Source: an uncultured Shimia sp. (lineage in GTDB: Bacteria; Pseudomonadota; Alphaproteobacteria; Rhodobacterales; Rhodobacteraceae). From it: DNA of 64,000 nucleotides. This document shows, piece after piece, positions 1-8,927 of the stretch. The translations under genes were made by a program, and so were the position numbers. The notes below the pieces were generated by a model. That model searched no databases. It was not told where the DNA came from and was given only the letters and a program-made list of their open reading frames with translations. Numbering within the stretch: the first letter of the stretch is position 1; every line of letters begins with the position of its first letter. Location of the stretch: positions 16,561 to 80,560 of the forward strand of contig NZ_CANLRL010000012.1 of assembly GCF_947493595.1 (NCBI RefSeq), written 5' to 3'.

Positions 1-726
1 CCGGTCCAACTCACCGGAAGCGCTGGACAGAACAACCGCCCCTACAACCCGGTCATTCTGCCGGATAGGCACTGCCATGGCAAAGACGTGACCGCCATCT
101 GCGGCCACAAGCGTTTCCAAAGCCTCGGTGCCATTCACGGCGGATTGCGCCATGACTTCCAGCTGGTTGTTTAACTGCCCCACACCGGTGTCCTGACCAC
201 CGCTCTTGCGGGAAATCGAACTCCAAATCTTATTGAGTGCAGATGTCAACGGTGCGCCGTCTGGACGTTCCGCCAGCACCTCTGCAGCCTCTGCGGAGGC
301 TTTGCCTTCCTTTTTCCCGGCGGCTTGAGCAGCCGCATCAAAAACATGCACCGTTGTGCCGACCTGCAAAGGTAGTTTTTCGAGCGTCGCTGCAACGTCC
401 ACGCCATCATTGGTCGCCAGATTTGCCGGCGCGCCGGACGGCAGCTGCGCCTCAAAAGCGCCAGCAATGAGCCGCGCCTCTGTGACAAGGCCCGTTGCAC
501 GTTGCACAGCAAAGCTGTCCCGCGCACTGTTGAGAAATAGGATACCTGCGACCAACACCAGCAGCGCGATCATGTTAAAGGTAATGATTTTACGTGTTAA
601 TGGGGACTTACCAAGAGGCAAAAGCCGGCGACGTTCGCGCCGGCCCTGCAACTCTTCCTCGACATTGCCTGCAGGAGCGACCCAATCATCGCCCAAAACA
701 ACGTCTCCGTCCCGCCCTTGGGCCAT
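1..726 (-). CDS. chvG: ChvG-type sensor histidine kinase, N-terminal part (runs off the window)
   Basis: Membrane sensor kinase of the ChvG/ChvI (ExoS/ChvI) two-component system, which in alphaproteobacteria responds to acid and envelope conditions. Only the first 242 codons are visible, so the kinase core lies left of position 1. Translating the minus strand from the ATG at 724-726 gives a charged cytoplasmic N-terminus, one hydrophobic segment at about residues 47-66 (MIALLVLVAGILFL) and then a periplasmic sensor region. The gene begins 33 bp after the chvI stop on the same strand, the usual chvI-chvG order. The identity rests on this context and the topology, because the HisKA and ATPase domains are not in view. 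Confidence 0.85.
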   Translation of the reverse strand, partial: MAQGRDGDVVLGDDWVAPAGNVEEELQGRRERRRLLPLGKSPLTRKIITFNMIALLVLVAGILFLNSARDSFAVQRATGLVTEARLIAGAFEAQLPSGAPANLATNDGVDVAATLEKLPLQVGTTVHVFDAAAQAAGKKEGKASAEAAEVLAERPDGAPLTSALNKIWSSISRKSGGQDTGVGQLNNQLEVMAQSAVNGTEALETLVAADGGHVFAMAVPIRQNDRVVGAVVLSSASGELDR

Positions 727-759
727 GTCTTGCACGTTGGTCCTTCCGGCCTTGCGTCG

Positions 760-1461
760 TTACTCTTCGTTGTATCTATAACCGATGCCGTAGAGCGTCT
801 CAATTGCAGAGAAGTCCCGATCCACAGTCCGCATCTTTTTACGAAGACGTTTGATGTGGCTGTCGATTGTCCGGTCATCCACGTAAACCTGATCATCATA
901 AGCCACGTCCATCAGCTGGTCCCGGCTTTTTACAAAACCTGGACGCTGGGCAAGCGCTTGAAGCAAGAGGAACTCGGTGACCGTCAAGGTCACATCCTGC
1001 CCCCTCCAACTCACAGAGTGGCGCAGCGGATCCATGGTCAGATCACCGCGTTCCATAATCTTTGTATCTTCGGTATCCCCGACGATCTCACCATCGACGG
1101 CTTCTTGGCGGCGCAGCAATGCGCGAATACGCTCGACAAGTAAGCGTTGGCTGAACGGCTTTTTGACGTAGTCGTCTGCCCCCATACGCAACCCAAGCAC
1201 TTCGTCGATTTCGTCGTCTTTGGAAGTTAGGAAAATCACAGGCATACTGGTCTTCTGCCGCAAACGCTGAAGTAGATCCATGCCGTCCATCCGTGGCATT
1301 TTGATATCCAAGACAGCCATGTCAGGAAGCTTTTTATTAAATGCGTCCAGCGCCTGCTGACCGTCATTGTAAGTCTCGACTTCAAACCCCTCTGCCTCAA
1401 GGGTGATAGAAACCGACGTCAGGATATTCCTGTCGTCATCCACAAGGGCAATTTTCGACAT
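760..1461 (-). CDS. chvI: ChvI, OmpR-family response regulator
   Basis: Cytoplasmic transcription factor, partner of the ChvG kinase encoded just downstream. It has an N-terminal receiver domain (acidic pocket KIALVDDD, phosphoacceptor in the [11 protein letters not shown] stretch, conserved Lys in VKKPF) and a C-terminal OmpR/PhoB winged helix ending [11 protein letters not shown] placed the start at the ATG at 1459-1461 ([10 protein letters not shown], 233 aa) because AAGGA lies a suitable distance upstream and family members begin there. A start 72 bp further upstream is open but adds a non-homologous extension. It is divergent from pckA, a conserved alphaproteobacterial arrangement, and it may influence pckA expression. 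Confidence 0.93.
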   Translation of the reverse strand: MSKIALVDDDRNILTSVSITLEAEGFEVETYNDGQQALDAFNKKLPDMAVLDIKMPRMDGMDLLQRLRQKTSMPVIFLTSKDDEIDEVLGLRMGADDYVKKPFSQRLLVERIRALLRRQEAVDGEIVGDTEDTKIMERGDLTMDPLRHSVSWRGQDVTLTVTEFLLLQALAQRPGFVKSRDQLMDVAYDDQVYVDDRTIDSHIKRLRKKMRTVDRDFSAIETLYGIGYRYNEE

Positions 1462-1834
1462 GGGATCGGTCCTTATTGCTGCTCTTATTATGTCTATTTT
1501 TTGCGGCATTATGCGCAATTCAGGCTGTGGCAATCAACGCTAAAGTGCGATTCGGGTAACCAACTCGACCTATTTAGCTCGAAATTCCTTGAGCAATGGC
1601 TAAATTGTCTCACTTTTGGCGACAATCACGACGCGCACTTTCCGATCGGAACGCTTGATTGCGCTAACCTGCATTTGGTTGCGCTAACTGCGCCAAAGCG
1701 TCCTGTTCTTATCAATATTTGGCATGTTATGAGGCCCTTGTCGCACTTCGGGGTGCTTTGACGCGCAAGAATATTTCGCCCTGAGGACTTTCAAGGACCG
1801 CCGCAACAGGACACGCGGCTACAGGAGTAAGATA
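1462..1834. promoter_or_regulatory. Divergent chvI/pckA control region with a 20-bp-spaced direct repeat
   Basis: A 373-bp region between the divergent chvI and pckA genes with no convincing gene. TTGCGCTAAC occurs twice, at 1659-1668 and 1679-1688, exactly 20 bp apart, or about two helical turns, which suits a regulator dimer or tandem dimers. AGGAG stands before the pckA ATG at 1835. I could not assign the repeat to a known regulator. An open frame on the plus strand at 1501-1761 shows no recognisable protein features. Confidence 0.55.
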
Positions 1835-3433
1835 ATGACATTTGGACGGGTAAACCCGCAATTCCGCCTGCAAGATCAAGGGATCGAAGGTCTGGGAAAT
1901 GTCTATTACAACTTTATGGAGCCTGCCCTCATTGAGTCCGCGCTGAAGCGTGGCGAGGGTACTCTGGGCAACGGCGGCGCCTTTTTGGTCAGCACCGGCG
2001 AATTCACCGGTCGCTCTCCAAAAGACAAGTTCACTGTCCGGACCTCAATGACCGAAGACACCATCTGGTGGGAAAACAATGCCCCGATGGAATCTGACGC
2101 CTTTGATCGCCTGCATGCTGATATGCTGGAGCACATGAAAGGCCGTGACTACTTCGTTCAGGACCTGACCGCAGGTGCTGACCCGTCTCACGCCATCAAC
2201 GTGCGCGTCGTAAACGAACTGGCATGGCACAACCTGTTTATCCGGCACCTTCTGCGCCGCCCGGATCAGGCGGCACTGGATGGCTTTGTGGCGGACTACA
2301 CCATTATCAACTGCCCGAGCTTTAAGGCCGATCCCGCCAAGCACGGATGCCGTACCGAGACCGTGATTGCTGTGAACATCGAAAAAAAGATGATCCTAAT
2401 CGGCAACACAGAGTACGCCGGTGAAAATAAAAAGTCCGTCTTTGGCCTGCTGAACTACCTGCTGCCAGAAAAAGGCATCATGCCAATGCACTGCTCGGCC
2501 AACCATGCCAAAGACAACCCCGTCGACAGCGCTGTGTTCTTTGGCCTGTCCGGTACCGGCAAAACCACACTGTCCGCTGATCCAAACCGCACCCTGATTG
2601 GTGACGATGAGCACGGTTGGTCCGATCGTGGCACCTTCAACTTCGAAGGCGGCTGCTATGCCAAGACGATTGGCCTCAACCCAGAAGCAGAGCCGGAAAT
2701 CTACGCTACCACCAAGATGTTTGGCACCGTGATCGAGAACATGGTTTTTGATGAAGAAACCAAAGAACTCGATTTTGAGGACAAGAGCCTCACCGAAAAT
2801 ATGCGCTGCGCGTACCCGCTGGACTCGATCCCGAACGCGTCGGACAACGGCCTTGGTGGTCACCCAAAAAATGTGATAATGCTCACCTGTGATGCGTTTG
2901 GTGTATTGCCTCCCGTCGCCCGCTTGACACCAGCCCAAGCTGAGTACCATTTCCTGTCTGGCTTCACCGCCAAAATGGCAGGTACTGAGCGCGGCCTGAC
3001 CGAGCCGACACCAGCCTTCTCCACCTGCTTTGGCGCGCCATTTATGCCACGTCGCCCGGAAGTCTATGGCGCCCTCCTGCGCCAAAAGATCGCTGAGTTT
3101 GGCACCACCTGCTGGCTTGTAAACACCGGCTGGACCGGCGGCGCCTACGGCACTGGCTCCCGCATGCCAATCAAAGCCACCCGCGCACTACTGACTGCGG
3201 CTCTGGATGGATCCCTGAACCACGTTGAGTTCCGCAAAGATGCCAACTTTGGCTTTGAGGTTCCTGTCTCTGTACCAGGCGTGGACGATGCGCTGCTCGA
3301 CCCACGCGGCACCTGGGCAGACAAAGAAGCTTATGATGCGCAGGCAGCTAAGCTGGTCGGCATGTTCGCAGATAACTTCGAGCAATACCTGCCCTACATC
3401 GACGCAGATGTGAAAGCAGCCGCCATCGGCTAA
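1835..3433 (+). CDS. pckA: Phosphoenolpyruvate carboxykinase (ATP)
   Basis: Catalyses oxaloacetate + ATP to phosphoenolpyruvate + ADP + CO2, the first committed gluconeogenic step when cells grow on organic acids. The 532-aa length is normal for ATP-type PEPCK. Visible motifs are the phosphate-binding loop [11 protein letters not shown], the metal-binding DDEHGW segment, FEGGCYAK and the [17 protein letters not shown] region near the C-terminus. The protein is cytosolic. A strong ribosome site (CAGGAG) precedes the ATG. It is monocistronic, with a hairpin terminator about 20 bp after the stop, and it is divergent from chvI. Confidence 0.97.
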   Translation: MTFGRVNPQFRLQDQGIEGLGNVYYNFMEPALIESALKRGEGTLGNGGAFLVSTGEFTGRSPKDKFTVRTSMTEDTIWWENNAPMESDAFDRLHADMLEHMKGRDYFVQDLTAGADPSHAINVRVVNELAWHNLFIRHLLRRPDQAALDGFVADYTIINCPSFKADPAKHGCRTETVIAVNIEKKMILIGNTEYAGENKKSVFGLLNYLLPEKGIMPMHCSANHAKDNPVDSAVFFGLSGTGKTTLSADPNRTLIGDDEHGWSDRGTFNFEGGCYAKTIGLNPEAEPEIYATTKMFGTVIENMVFDEETKELDFEDKSLTENMRCAYPLDSIPNASDNGLGGHPKNVIMLTCDAFGVLPPVARLTPAQAEYHFLSGFTAKMAGTERGLTEPTPAFSTCFGAPFMPRRPEVYGALLRQKIAEFGTTCWLVNTGWTGGAYGTGSRMPIKATRALLTAALDGSLNHVEFRKDANFGFEVPVSVPGVDDALLDPRGTWADKEAYDAQAAKLVGMFADNFEQYLPYIDADVKAAAIG

Positions 3434-3455
3434 ACGCCCTAAGATCTCGTTTTGA

Positions 3456-3490
3456 AAGGCCTCGACAATTGTCGGGGCCTTACTTTTTTG
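3456..3490 (+). terminator. Rho-independent terminator of pckA
   Basis: An 11-bp stem (3456-3466 with 3471-3481, one T-G pair) with an AATT loop, followed by TACTTTTTT. It begins 22 bp after the pckA stop. Confidence 0.85.
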
Positions 3491-3609
3491 GAAGCGCTGA
3501 TAGGGTTGCATTTGCACCAGCAAAGACTGGAACCAGCCGTCGCAGCTTTCCCATTTTGGACAGGGGTCCCAAGAAACAAAAAACCTGCACATTCGATGCG
3601 ATTTCTCTC

Positions 3610-3638
3610 TTGACCCCACCCAAGGAACGGCCTAAATC
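3610..3638 (+). promoter_or_regulatory. Possible sigma-70 promoter of the tRNA-Met gene
   Basis: TTGACC at 3610-3615 and TAAATC at 3633-3638, separated by 17 bp, 13 bp before the first tRNA base at 3652. Assigned by eye, with no transcript evidence. Confidence 0.4.
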
Positions 3639-3651
3639 GCACTTCACTTAC

Positions 3652-3728
3652 GGCGGTATAGCTCAGTTGGTTAGAGCAGCGGAATCATAATCCGCGTGTC
3701 CGGGGTTCAAGTCCCTGTACCGCCACCA
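3652..3728 (+). tRNA. tRNA-Met (anticodon CAT)
   Basis: A 77-nt cloverleaf including an encoded CCA. The acceptor arm GGCGGTA pairs with TACCGCC, the D arm is GCTCAGTTGGTTAGAGC, the anticodon loop has CAT within GGAATCATAATCC, and the T arm is CCGGGGTTCAAGTCCCTG. The acceptor starts with G-C, so it is not an initiator tRNA. Elongator tRNA-Met is most likely, but a lysidine-modified tRNA-Ile2 shares the CAT anticodon and cannot be fully excluded. The 3' 45 nt are the attachment site of the adjacent genomic island, and integration has restored the full gene. Confidence 0.95.
3684..3728 (+). repeat. attL: left direct repeat of the genomic island
   Basis: 45 bp from the anticodon loop to the CCA end of tRNA-Met, identical to 14665-14709. 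The flanking bases differ (A before this copy and T before the other; T after this copy and A after the other), which sets the repeat limits exactly. Confidence 0.93.
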
Positions 3729-3825
3729 TTACCCCTTAAAATTCAAAGAGTTAGCATGGCGATTTGCCAGCCTGATTCTCGCCAGATAAGTTACACACCG
3801 TTACGCACCGAAAAGGCGAAGACGC

Positions 3826-5052
3826 GTGTCTAAGAATCAAGTTTCCAAGCTCAAGCAGATCAAACAAGGCCTCGCGATCTATCAAACTGGCCGCAGCCCA
3901 TACTGGCATGTGCGCCTGTGGGACTCGATTTCTAAGAAGTACGTACGTCGATCGACAAAAGAGACCAGTCGGATCGAGGCTATCGAAGCTGCAATCGAGT
4001 TCGCTGATTCGCACCGCAAGAACATTGATCCGACGCTGGCACCGATAAAAGACCGAAGCTTTGAAGCGTTCGCGCTCAAGCTTGATGCAATTAACAAAAG
4101 CAAAAACGGTAGTGCTCGGTCTTATGCAGACGGGCGCAAGATCTTGTATCGCGAAGGTGACGGGCTGATTTCTTACTTCGGCAAGATGGATGTTTCCAAA
4201 ATCACATCAGGCACCATGCGTGACTTTCTTGTGCATCTAGATTCTCGACGCCCTGCCCCGCTTGCGAACTCTACTAAGGCCAAGCAATGCATGATGGTGC
4301 GTCAGGTGCTTCGGCTGGCATTTGAAGACGGCATGATCGACAAGATACCAGAAGCGCCGAAGCTCAAGACTGTCGACAAGCCGCGTGTGACGTTCTCAGA
4401 GAAAGAGTACCGCAAGCTCATGACCGTTGCCCGCGAATGCGCGACGCGTGGTGACATTGTACGCGGCGTTAAGATGACGCACCACCACGCCCACTTGTTT
4501 ACGTTTGTCGTGCACAGCTTTCTACGACCGACAGAAAAAGAGCTGTTCGGTCTGCGGCATTGTGATGTCGAGGTTAGAACCGATCCCCGGCACCTCGTGA
4601 TAGAGGTTCACGGCGGCAAGACTGGCTATCGCAGGGCAGCCACACTGTCGTTTGCTTTGCTGCTGTACAACAGCACATGCATGATTCTCGGGAAACCTGA
4701 TCCAGGCTCACCAGACGTAGGTCTTACGACGCCTGATCCCGACGCGTATGTTTTTATGCCCGAGTACGAGAACCGAGGCACAGCAGTCAGCACAGCGCGA
4801 CGGATTTTCAATTACGTCCTGAATGAAGCTGGGCTGAAATACGATTCAAACGGAAACCCGCGTGCACCATATTCGCTTCGACACTTTGCACTGCAATCTC
4901 GGCTCCGGAACTCTGGGGGTAAAGTAAACATCTACTGGCTGGCGAAGAATGCGGGCACGAGCGTTGAGCAGCTTGAGCGCTTCTACCTCAAGAACATGGA
5001 ACTGAGTGCTGAGCAGGTGGAGAACCTGCAGACTATGGGGGATGGGGCATAG
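3826..5052 (+). CDS. Tyrosine-type site-specific integrase of the island
   Basis: Recombinase that probably inserts and excises the island at tRNA-Met. It is 408 aa, with an N-terminal arm-binding/SAM-like half (to about residue 185) and a C-terminal catalytic half. Catalytic candidates are Arg234 (HSFLRPTEKEL), Lys265 (HGGKTGYRR), Arg352 in APYSLRHFALQ (Tyr replaces the first His of the usual HxLR box, as in other YSLRH-type integrases) and the nucleophile Tyr387 in ERFYLKN. The catalytic residues appear intact, so it may be active. It lies 97 bp from attL. The start is an ATG in the GTGTCTAAG context; an earlier GTG or TTG start cannot be excluded. Confidence 0.93.
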   Translation: MSKNQVSKLKQIKQGLAIYQTGRSPYWHVRLWDSISKKYVRRSTKETSRIEAIEAAIEFADSHRKNIDPTLAPIKDRSFEAFALKLDAINKSKNGSARSYADGRKILYREGDGLISYFGKMDVSKITSGTMRDFLVHLDSRRPAPLANSTKAKQCMMVRQVLRLAFEDGMIDKIPEAPKLKTVDKPRVTFSEKEYRKLMTVARECATRGDIVRGVKMTHHHAHLFTFVVHSFLRPTEKELFGLRHCDVEVRTDPRHLVIEVHGGKTGYRRAATLSFALLLYNSTCMILGKPDPGSPDVGLTTPDPDAYVFMPEYENRGTAVSTARRIFNYVLNEAGLKYDSNGNPRAPYSLRHFALQSRLRNSGGKVNIYWLAKNAGTSVEQLERFYLKNMELSAEQVENLQTMGDGA

Positions 5053-5507
5053 CGCTCAGCGCGACTGAGGTTACACTCTGCGGCGCGTTTAGTGGCAGCG
5101 AAGCGCAGGTTGCGACCTTTGCAAAGTTACGCTCTTGGATCAGATCAGCCAATCGCTACCTTCATAGGTGCTACATTACCGTGCCCCGAAGCTGACGTCG
5201 GGCTTACCTCACACCAATTAAACAACCCCAATAGCTACCCCAGCGTCCAAGCTTCTCAATTGCCCGCATGTGCTGCGCAATGCCACATTTCTCTGTTGGC
5301 CAATCAGGCATTGGGTCTGCCTCGTAAACCGTAGCTGCGACCAGACGTTCGAGCATCAAACCACTAACATTTGGAACATGAGCAACCCTGATCCTGACTA
5401 CAACCACTCCCGCCTAGAGAGCAAACGGGTTGGCATTTTTGCGCAAAGGTTTAATGTCACCTTAACCATTCTGCACAAACGAAATGTATTCTTAGTAGGT
5501 CTTTGAA
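5053..5507. other. Gene-poor stretch between integrase and RTX gene
   Basis: 455 bp without a convincing gene. Short open frames here have no recognisable features. It probably contains the promoter of the downstream repeat protein, but I see no clear -35/-10 pair or terminator. Confidence 0.4.
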
Positions 5508-7799
5508 ATGCCCTTAGCTCCCCCTACAAATCTGACAAATTATTTTAGTAACAACAACAACATTACCGAAGACCTGACCACTTGGGACACCTCTTTGGTG
5601 ACGACTATGAGCGGTACATTTGCAGTCGCAGAGAACTTTAATCAGGACATTGGGAGCTGGAACACTTCGTCCGTGACCAACATGTACGAAATGTTCTTTA
5701 ACGCGACTTCTTTTAATCAAAACATTGGTGGGTGGGACACTTCGTCGGTCATCAATATGGGGTACATATTTTACTACGCCATTGTCTTTGATCAAGACAT
5801 TGGTGGGTGGGACACATCGTCGGTATCCAATATGGAGAACATGTTTGCCGGCGCATGGGCCTTTAACCAAGACATTGGTGGGTGGGACACGTCGTCGGTT
5901 ACCGATATGTGGGGTATGTTTGCCCATGCAGAGGCCTTTAACCAAGACATTGGTGGGTGGGACACGTCGTCGGCAACCAATTTCTCCGGGATGTTCAGCG
6001 ACGCGGTGGCCTTTAATCAGGATATTGGTGGGTGGGACACGTCGTCGGTAACCTATATGGACGGCATGTTTTACGGCGCCGTGGCCTTTAATCAAGACAT
6101 TGGTGGGTGGGACACGTCGTCGGTAACCAATATGGGGGTCATGTTTGGTGACGCAGTGGCCTTTAACCAAGACGTTGGTGGGTGGGATACATCCTCTGTT
6201 ACCATTATGGATAGAATGTTTGAACAGGCAAGCTCGTTTGATCAAAGCCTCGCTGGGTTCGAAATTCAAAATGTAGTAAGCATGAAATATATGCTCGATG
6301 GATCTGGCCTTTCCACAGCGAATTATGACGCAACCTTAAATGGGTGGTATGATCAAGCTGTTAATGGTGCCGGCGTACAGCAAAATATTAGGCTTGGTGC
6401 AAAAGGCCTGACCTTTTCCGCAGCGTCCGCAGACGCCCGCTTGGCGTTGACACTCGATTTTGGCTGGCGTATTTTCGGCGATGAGCTGTCATCTCTCCAC
6501 AATCGCATCTTCGGTTCAATAGGAAATGACACACTCCGGGGAACATCGGGCGATGACTTGATCCAAGCTCTTGCAGGTAATGACAAGGTTTATGCCGGCA
6601 AAGGTGCTGACATAGTTTCTCTCGGCGACGGCAATGATTACGTTCAAGCGGGCGGTGGCAAGGAGTCTTTCGACGGTGGAGCCGGGAAAGACTACATTTC
6701 CTACTACAAAAGCTCAAATGGTGTGACCGTGAACTTGGAGAAAAACACCGCCTCGGGGTCTTGGGCGTCAAACGACACCATCAAAGGGTTTGAAAGCATC
6801 TCCGGTTCGAAAACCGGCGGCGACAAAATCTATGGCACATCAGGTGCAAATACGGTCAGAACCTATGGCGGCGACGACAAGGTTTACGCTGGGAAGGGAG
6901 CCGACAAAGTCTATCTCGGCGACGGCAATGATTACGTTCAAGCGGGCGGTGGCAAGGAGTCTTTCGACGGTGGAGCCGGGAAAGACTACATTTCCTACTA
7001 CAAAAGCTCATACGGTGTGACCGTGAATTTGGAGAAGAACACCGCCTCGGGGTCTTGGGCGTCAAACGACACCATCAAAGGGTTTGAAAGCATCTCCGGT
7101 TCGAAAACCGGCGGCGACAAAATCTATGGCACATCAGGTGCAAATACGGTCAGAACCTATGGCGGCGACGACAAGGTTTACGCTGGGAAGGGAGCCGACA
7201 AAGTCTATCTCGGCGACGGCAATGATTACGTTCAAGCAGGCGGCGGCAAGGAGTATTTCGACGGTGGAGCCGGGAAAGACTACATCAGCTATTATGCCAG
7301 CACTGGTGGCATCACCATTGACTTGGAAGTTGACAAGGTATCCGGTTCTTGGGCGGAAAACGACACGATCAAGAACTTCGAAAGCGCATCCGGGTCCAAA
7401 ACCGGTGCCGACAAAATGCTTGGGACATCCGGTGCCAACACTTTGAAAGCCTATGGCGGAAACGACAAGTTGTATGGTCGTTCAGGCGATGACAAGTTGT
7501 TCGGCGGCGACGGAAACGACCGGTTTGACGGCGGCAAAGGGGATGACCGTCTTTATGGCGGCGACGGAGCGGATGTGTTCCATTTCGACAGAGGTGAAGA
7601 TCACGATACAATCAAGGATTTTGAGAACAACGTTGATGAAATACAACTGGATAACTTCAGGTTCAGCAAGGGGCAGGATGCCTTTGATTTCGCAACGCAA
7701 TCCGGATCAGATGTGGTGTTCGATTTTGGCGGAGGCGACATGCTTACCGTGGAAGGAGTGACCATAGCTCAACTTGGAAACGACTTGGTGCTTGTGTAG
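5508..7799 (+). CDS. BspA-like (DUF285) repeat protein with C-terminal RTX calcium-binding repeats
   Basis: Probably a secreted or surface protein of 763 aa. The first 250 residues hold about nine 25-residue units of the type [17 protein letters not shown], the BspA/DUF285 surface-protein repeat known mainly from mycoplasma and other bacterial surface proteins. From about residue 340 onward come glycine- and aspartate-rich RTX units ([20 protein letters not shown]) and a C-terminus like that of type I-secreted RTX proteins ([21 protein letters not shown], ending in hydrophobic residues). There is no N-terminal signal peptide, which agrees with type I secretion. No HlyB, HlyD or TolC homologue is in the window, so export would need a transporter encoded elsewhere. 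No enzymatic domain is visible, and a role in adhesion or matrix is only inference. Confidence 0.85.
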   Translation: MPLAPPTNLTNYFSNNNNITEDLTTWDTSLVTTMSGTFAVAENFNQDIGSWNTSSVTNMYEMFFNATSFNQNIGGWDTSSVINMGYIFYYAIVFDQDIGGWDTSSVSNMENMFAGAWAFNQDIGGWDTSSVTDMWGMFAHAEAFNQDIGGWDTSSATNFSGMFSDAVAFNQDIGGWDTSSVTYMDGMFYGAVAFNQDIGGWDTSSVTNMGVMFGDAVAFNQDVGGWDTSSVTIMDRMFEQASSFDQSLAGFEIQNVVSMKYMLDGSGLSTANYDATLNGWYDQAVNGAGVQQNIRLGAKGLTFSAASADARLALTLDFGWRIFGDELSSLHNRIFGSIGNDTLRGTSGDDLIQALAGNDKVYAGKGADIVSLGDGNDYVQAGGGKESFDGGAGKDYISYYKSSNGVTVNLEKNTASGSWASNDTIKGFESISGSKTGGDKIYGTSGANTVRTYGGDDKVYAGKGADKVYLGDGNDYVQAGGGKESFDGGAGKDYISYYKSSYGVTVNLEKNTASGSWASNDTIKGFESISGSKTGGDKIYGTSGANTVRTYGGDDKVYAGKGADKVYLGDGNDYVQAGGGKEYFDGGAGKDYISYYASTGGITIDLEVDKVSGSWAENDTIKNFESASGSKTGADKMLGTSGANTLKAYGGNDKLYGRSGDDKLFGGDGNDRFDGGKGDDRLYGGDGADVFHFDRGEDHDTIKDFENNVDEIQLDNFRFSKGQDAFDFATQSGSDVVFDFGGGDMLTVEGVTIAQLGNDLVLV
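5640..6240 (+). repeat. Tandem 75-bp repeats encoding the DUF285 units
   Basis: Copies of the segment around CTTTAATCAAGACATTGG recur every 75 bp, for example at 5859, 5934, 6009, 6084 and 6159. The GGGTGGGACACGTCGTCGGT core is almost identical between central copies, while the first and last units have diverged. This suggests recent tandem expansion within the gene. Confidence 0.9.
6580..7460 (+). repeat. Three 294-bp tandem repeats in the RTX half
   Basis: The landmark CTCGGCGACGGCAATGATTA occurs at 6621, 6915 and 7209, exactly 294 bp (98 codons) apart. The first two units are nearly identical at DNA level, and the third diverges after about 7285. Each unit combines an RTX motif, a linker with YISYY and a [14 protein letters not shown] segment. 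Confidence 0.93.
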
Positions 7800-8927
7800 C
7801 CTAGACGAGATACACCGATTGCGAACGAAACTGTCCCAAATCCAATAACCGCGATATTGGTTCAGTTCCTTTTCCGGTTTGGATCATTTTTCTGCGCACC
7901 AATGGCTGCTTTCTCGATTTTGAGCCTGCTTCGTGCGGGTTCTGCAAAAATGTTGCATCCGTTACAAGGTGTAGGGCTGCAATCTCCGATCAGGGCTGGC
8001 TGCAGGCAAGGGTGGTAATTGGGCCGCCAAGAGGCAGCCTAACAATTTTCGCAAACCAGCCGTCCCATCCTGATTTGCCGCACAAACGCTTTCAACTGCG
8101 TATGGTCCAATTCGTGGCTGCTTTTGGCCATGAAATATTGGAGTGGAGCTAATGCCCGTTGTAAAAGTTACAAAAAATGTCCCAGCCCTCTTTAGAGCCT
8201 ATGAGGTTGGCCACCGGCGGACCTCACGCGGCGTAATAATAGATATCCAGGTCACTTACGAAAAATGGGGCGAAACTCCAATCCAACTGTTGCTCTGGAT
8301 AGCCTAACCTGTTGGGGCGAGGTTAGCACCCAACCTATTTCCGCAAATATGCCGACACCAAAGACGGCAAGGCCTGCGACGCAGCTGAACTGTCTAATCG
8401 GACGCCTCAACCAATGTCTGGTTTGGGCTGGGAGCAGTCACTCATTGCACTGCGCACCGACAGAAATCATCGCCTCAACCCCGACCGTTGACTGGCCTCG
8501 ACCTCCTGCTAGCAAGATGCCATGTCACAATTTCCCGATCAAAATGCCGAACTGACTGAAGTCTTTGTTGTCGCGAAATCGATCAACAGCTTGGGACAGA
8601 TCGAAGCGACAGTAGGCAGCATGCACGCGGCACTGCGTGGACCGCTGCTGGAGAGCGACAACGTGTATCTGAGCGAGAACGACGCGCTGGACGCTAAGGC
8701 GCGCTCAGAGAGCGGCACAGCGCCTCTGGGACGCTAGCACCAAGCGCCACGAAACTTCAGACTATATCTAACTCACATCAATGCGAAGCCCACGCCAGGA
8801 CCACTTCCGTACACGGCACTTTTCCTGCCTCTAAGATTACCACTCTTTTGCAATTCTCAGGCAGCTTCCTTGCCTTGACGCATCCCCGCCAATATCCTTC
8901 GCACGCATAGATGGAGTTGAGTCGAAG
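7800..8927. other. 1.1-kb gene-poor island segment
   Basis: No confident gene. A 51-codon frame starts at the ATG at 8152, and a 71-codon frame at 8522-8737 is listed separately. Other frames are short and featureless. The segment may be decayed cargo. A purine-rich AGTCGAAG lies just before the ATPase ATG at 8928. Confidence 0.4.
8522..8737 (+). CDS. Small hypothetical protein (71 aa), doubtful
   Basis: I do not recognise this frame. The predicted product is acidic in its second half, with no signal peptide, membrane segment or known motif. It sits alone between the RTX gene and the KAP ATPase and has no strong ribosome site. It could be a remnant of a longer gene or chance. Confidence 0.25.
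   Translation: MSQFPDQNAELTEVFVVAKSINSLGQIEATVGSMHAALRGPLLESDNVYLSENDALDAKARSESGTAPLGR

Noticed and set aside
1501..1761. Small gene between chvI and pckA
   Set aside because: No ribosome site or protein features, and it spans the repeat-containing control region.
5640..6240. Regular 75-bp repeats resembling a CRISPR-like array
   Set aside because: The repeats are longer than CRISPR repeats, have no unrelated spacers, and lie in frame inside a coding sequence.
5514..6269. Long minus-strand open frame opposite the DUF285 repeats
   Set aside because: It is a shadow caused by the repeat period being a multiple of three; its sequence simply mirrors the plus-strand units.
8265..8555. 96-aa frame in the island gap
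   Set aside because: No motif, no ribosome site, and composition unlike a protein; treated as non-coding.
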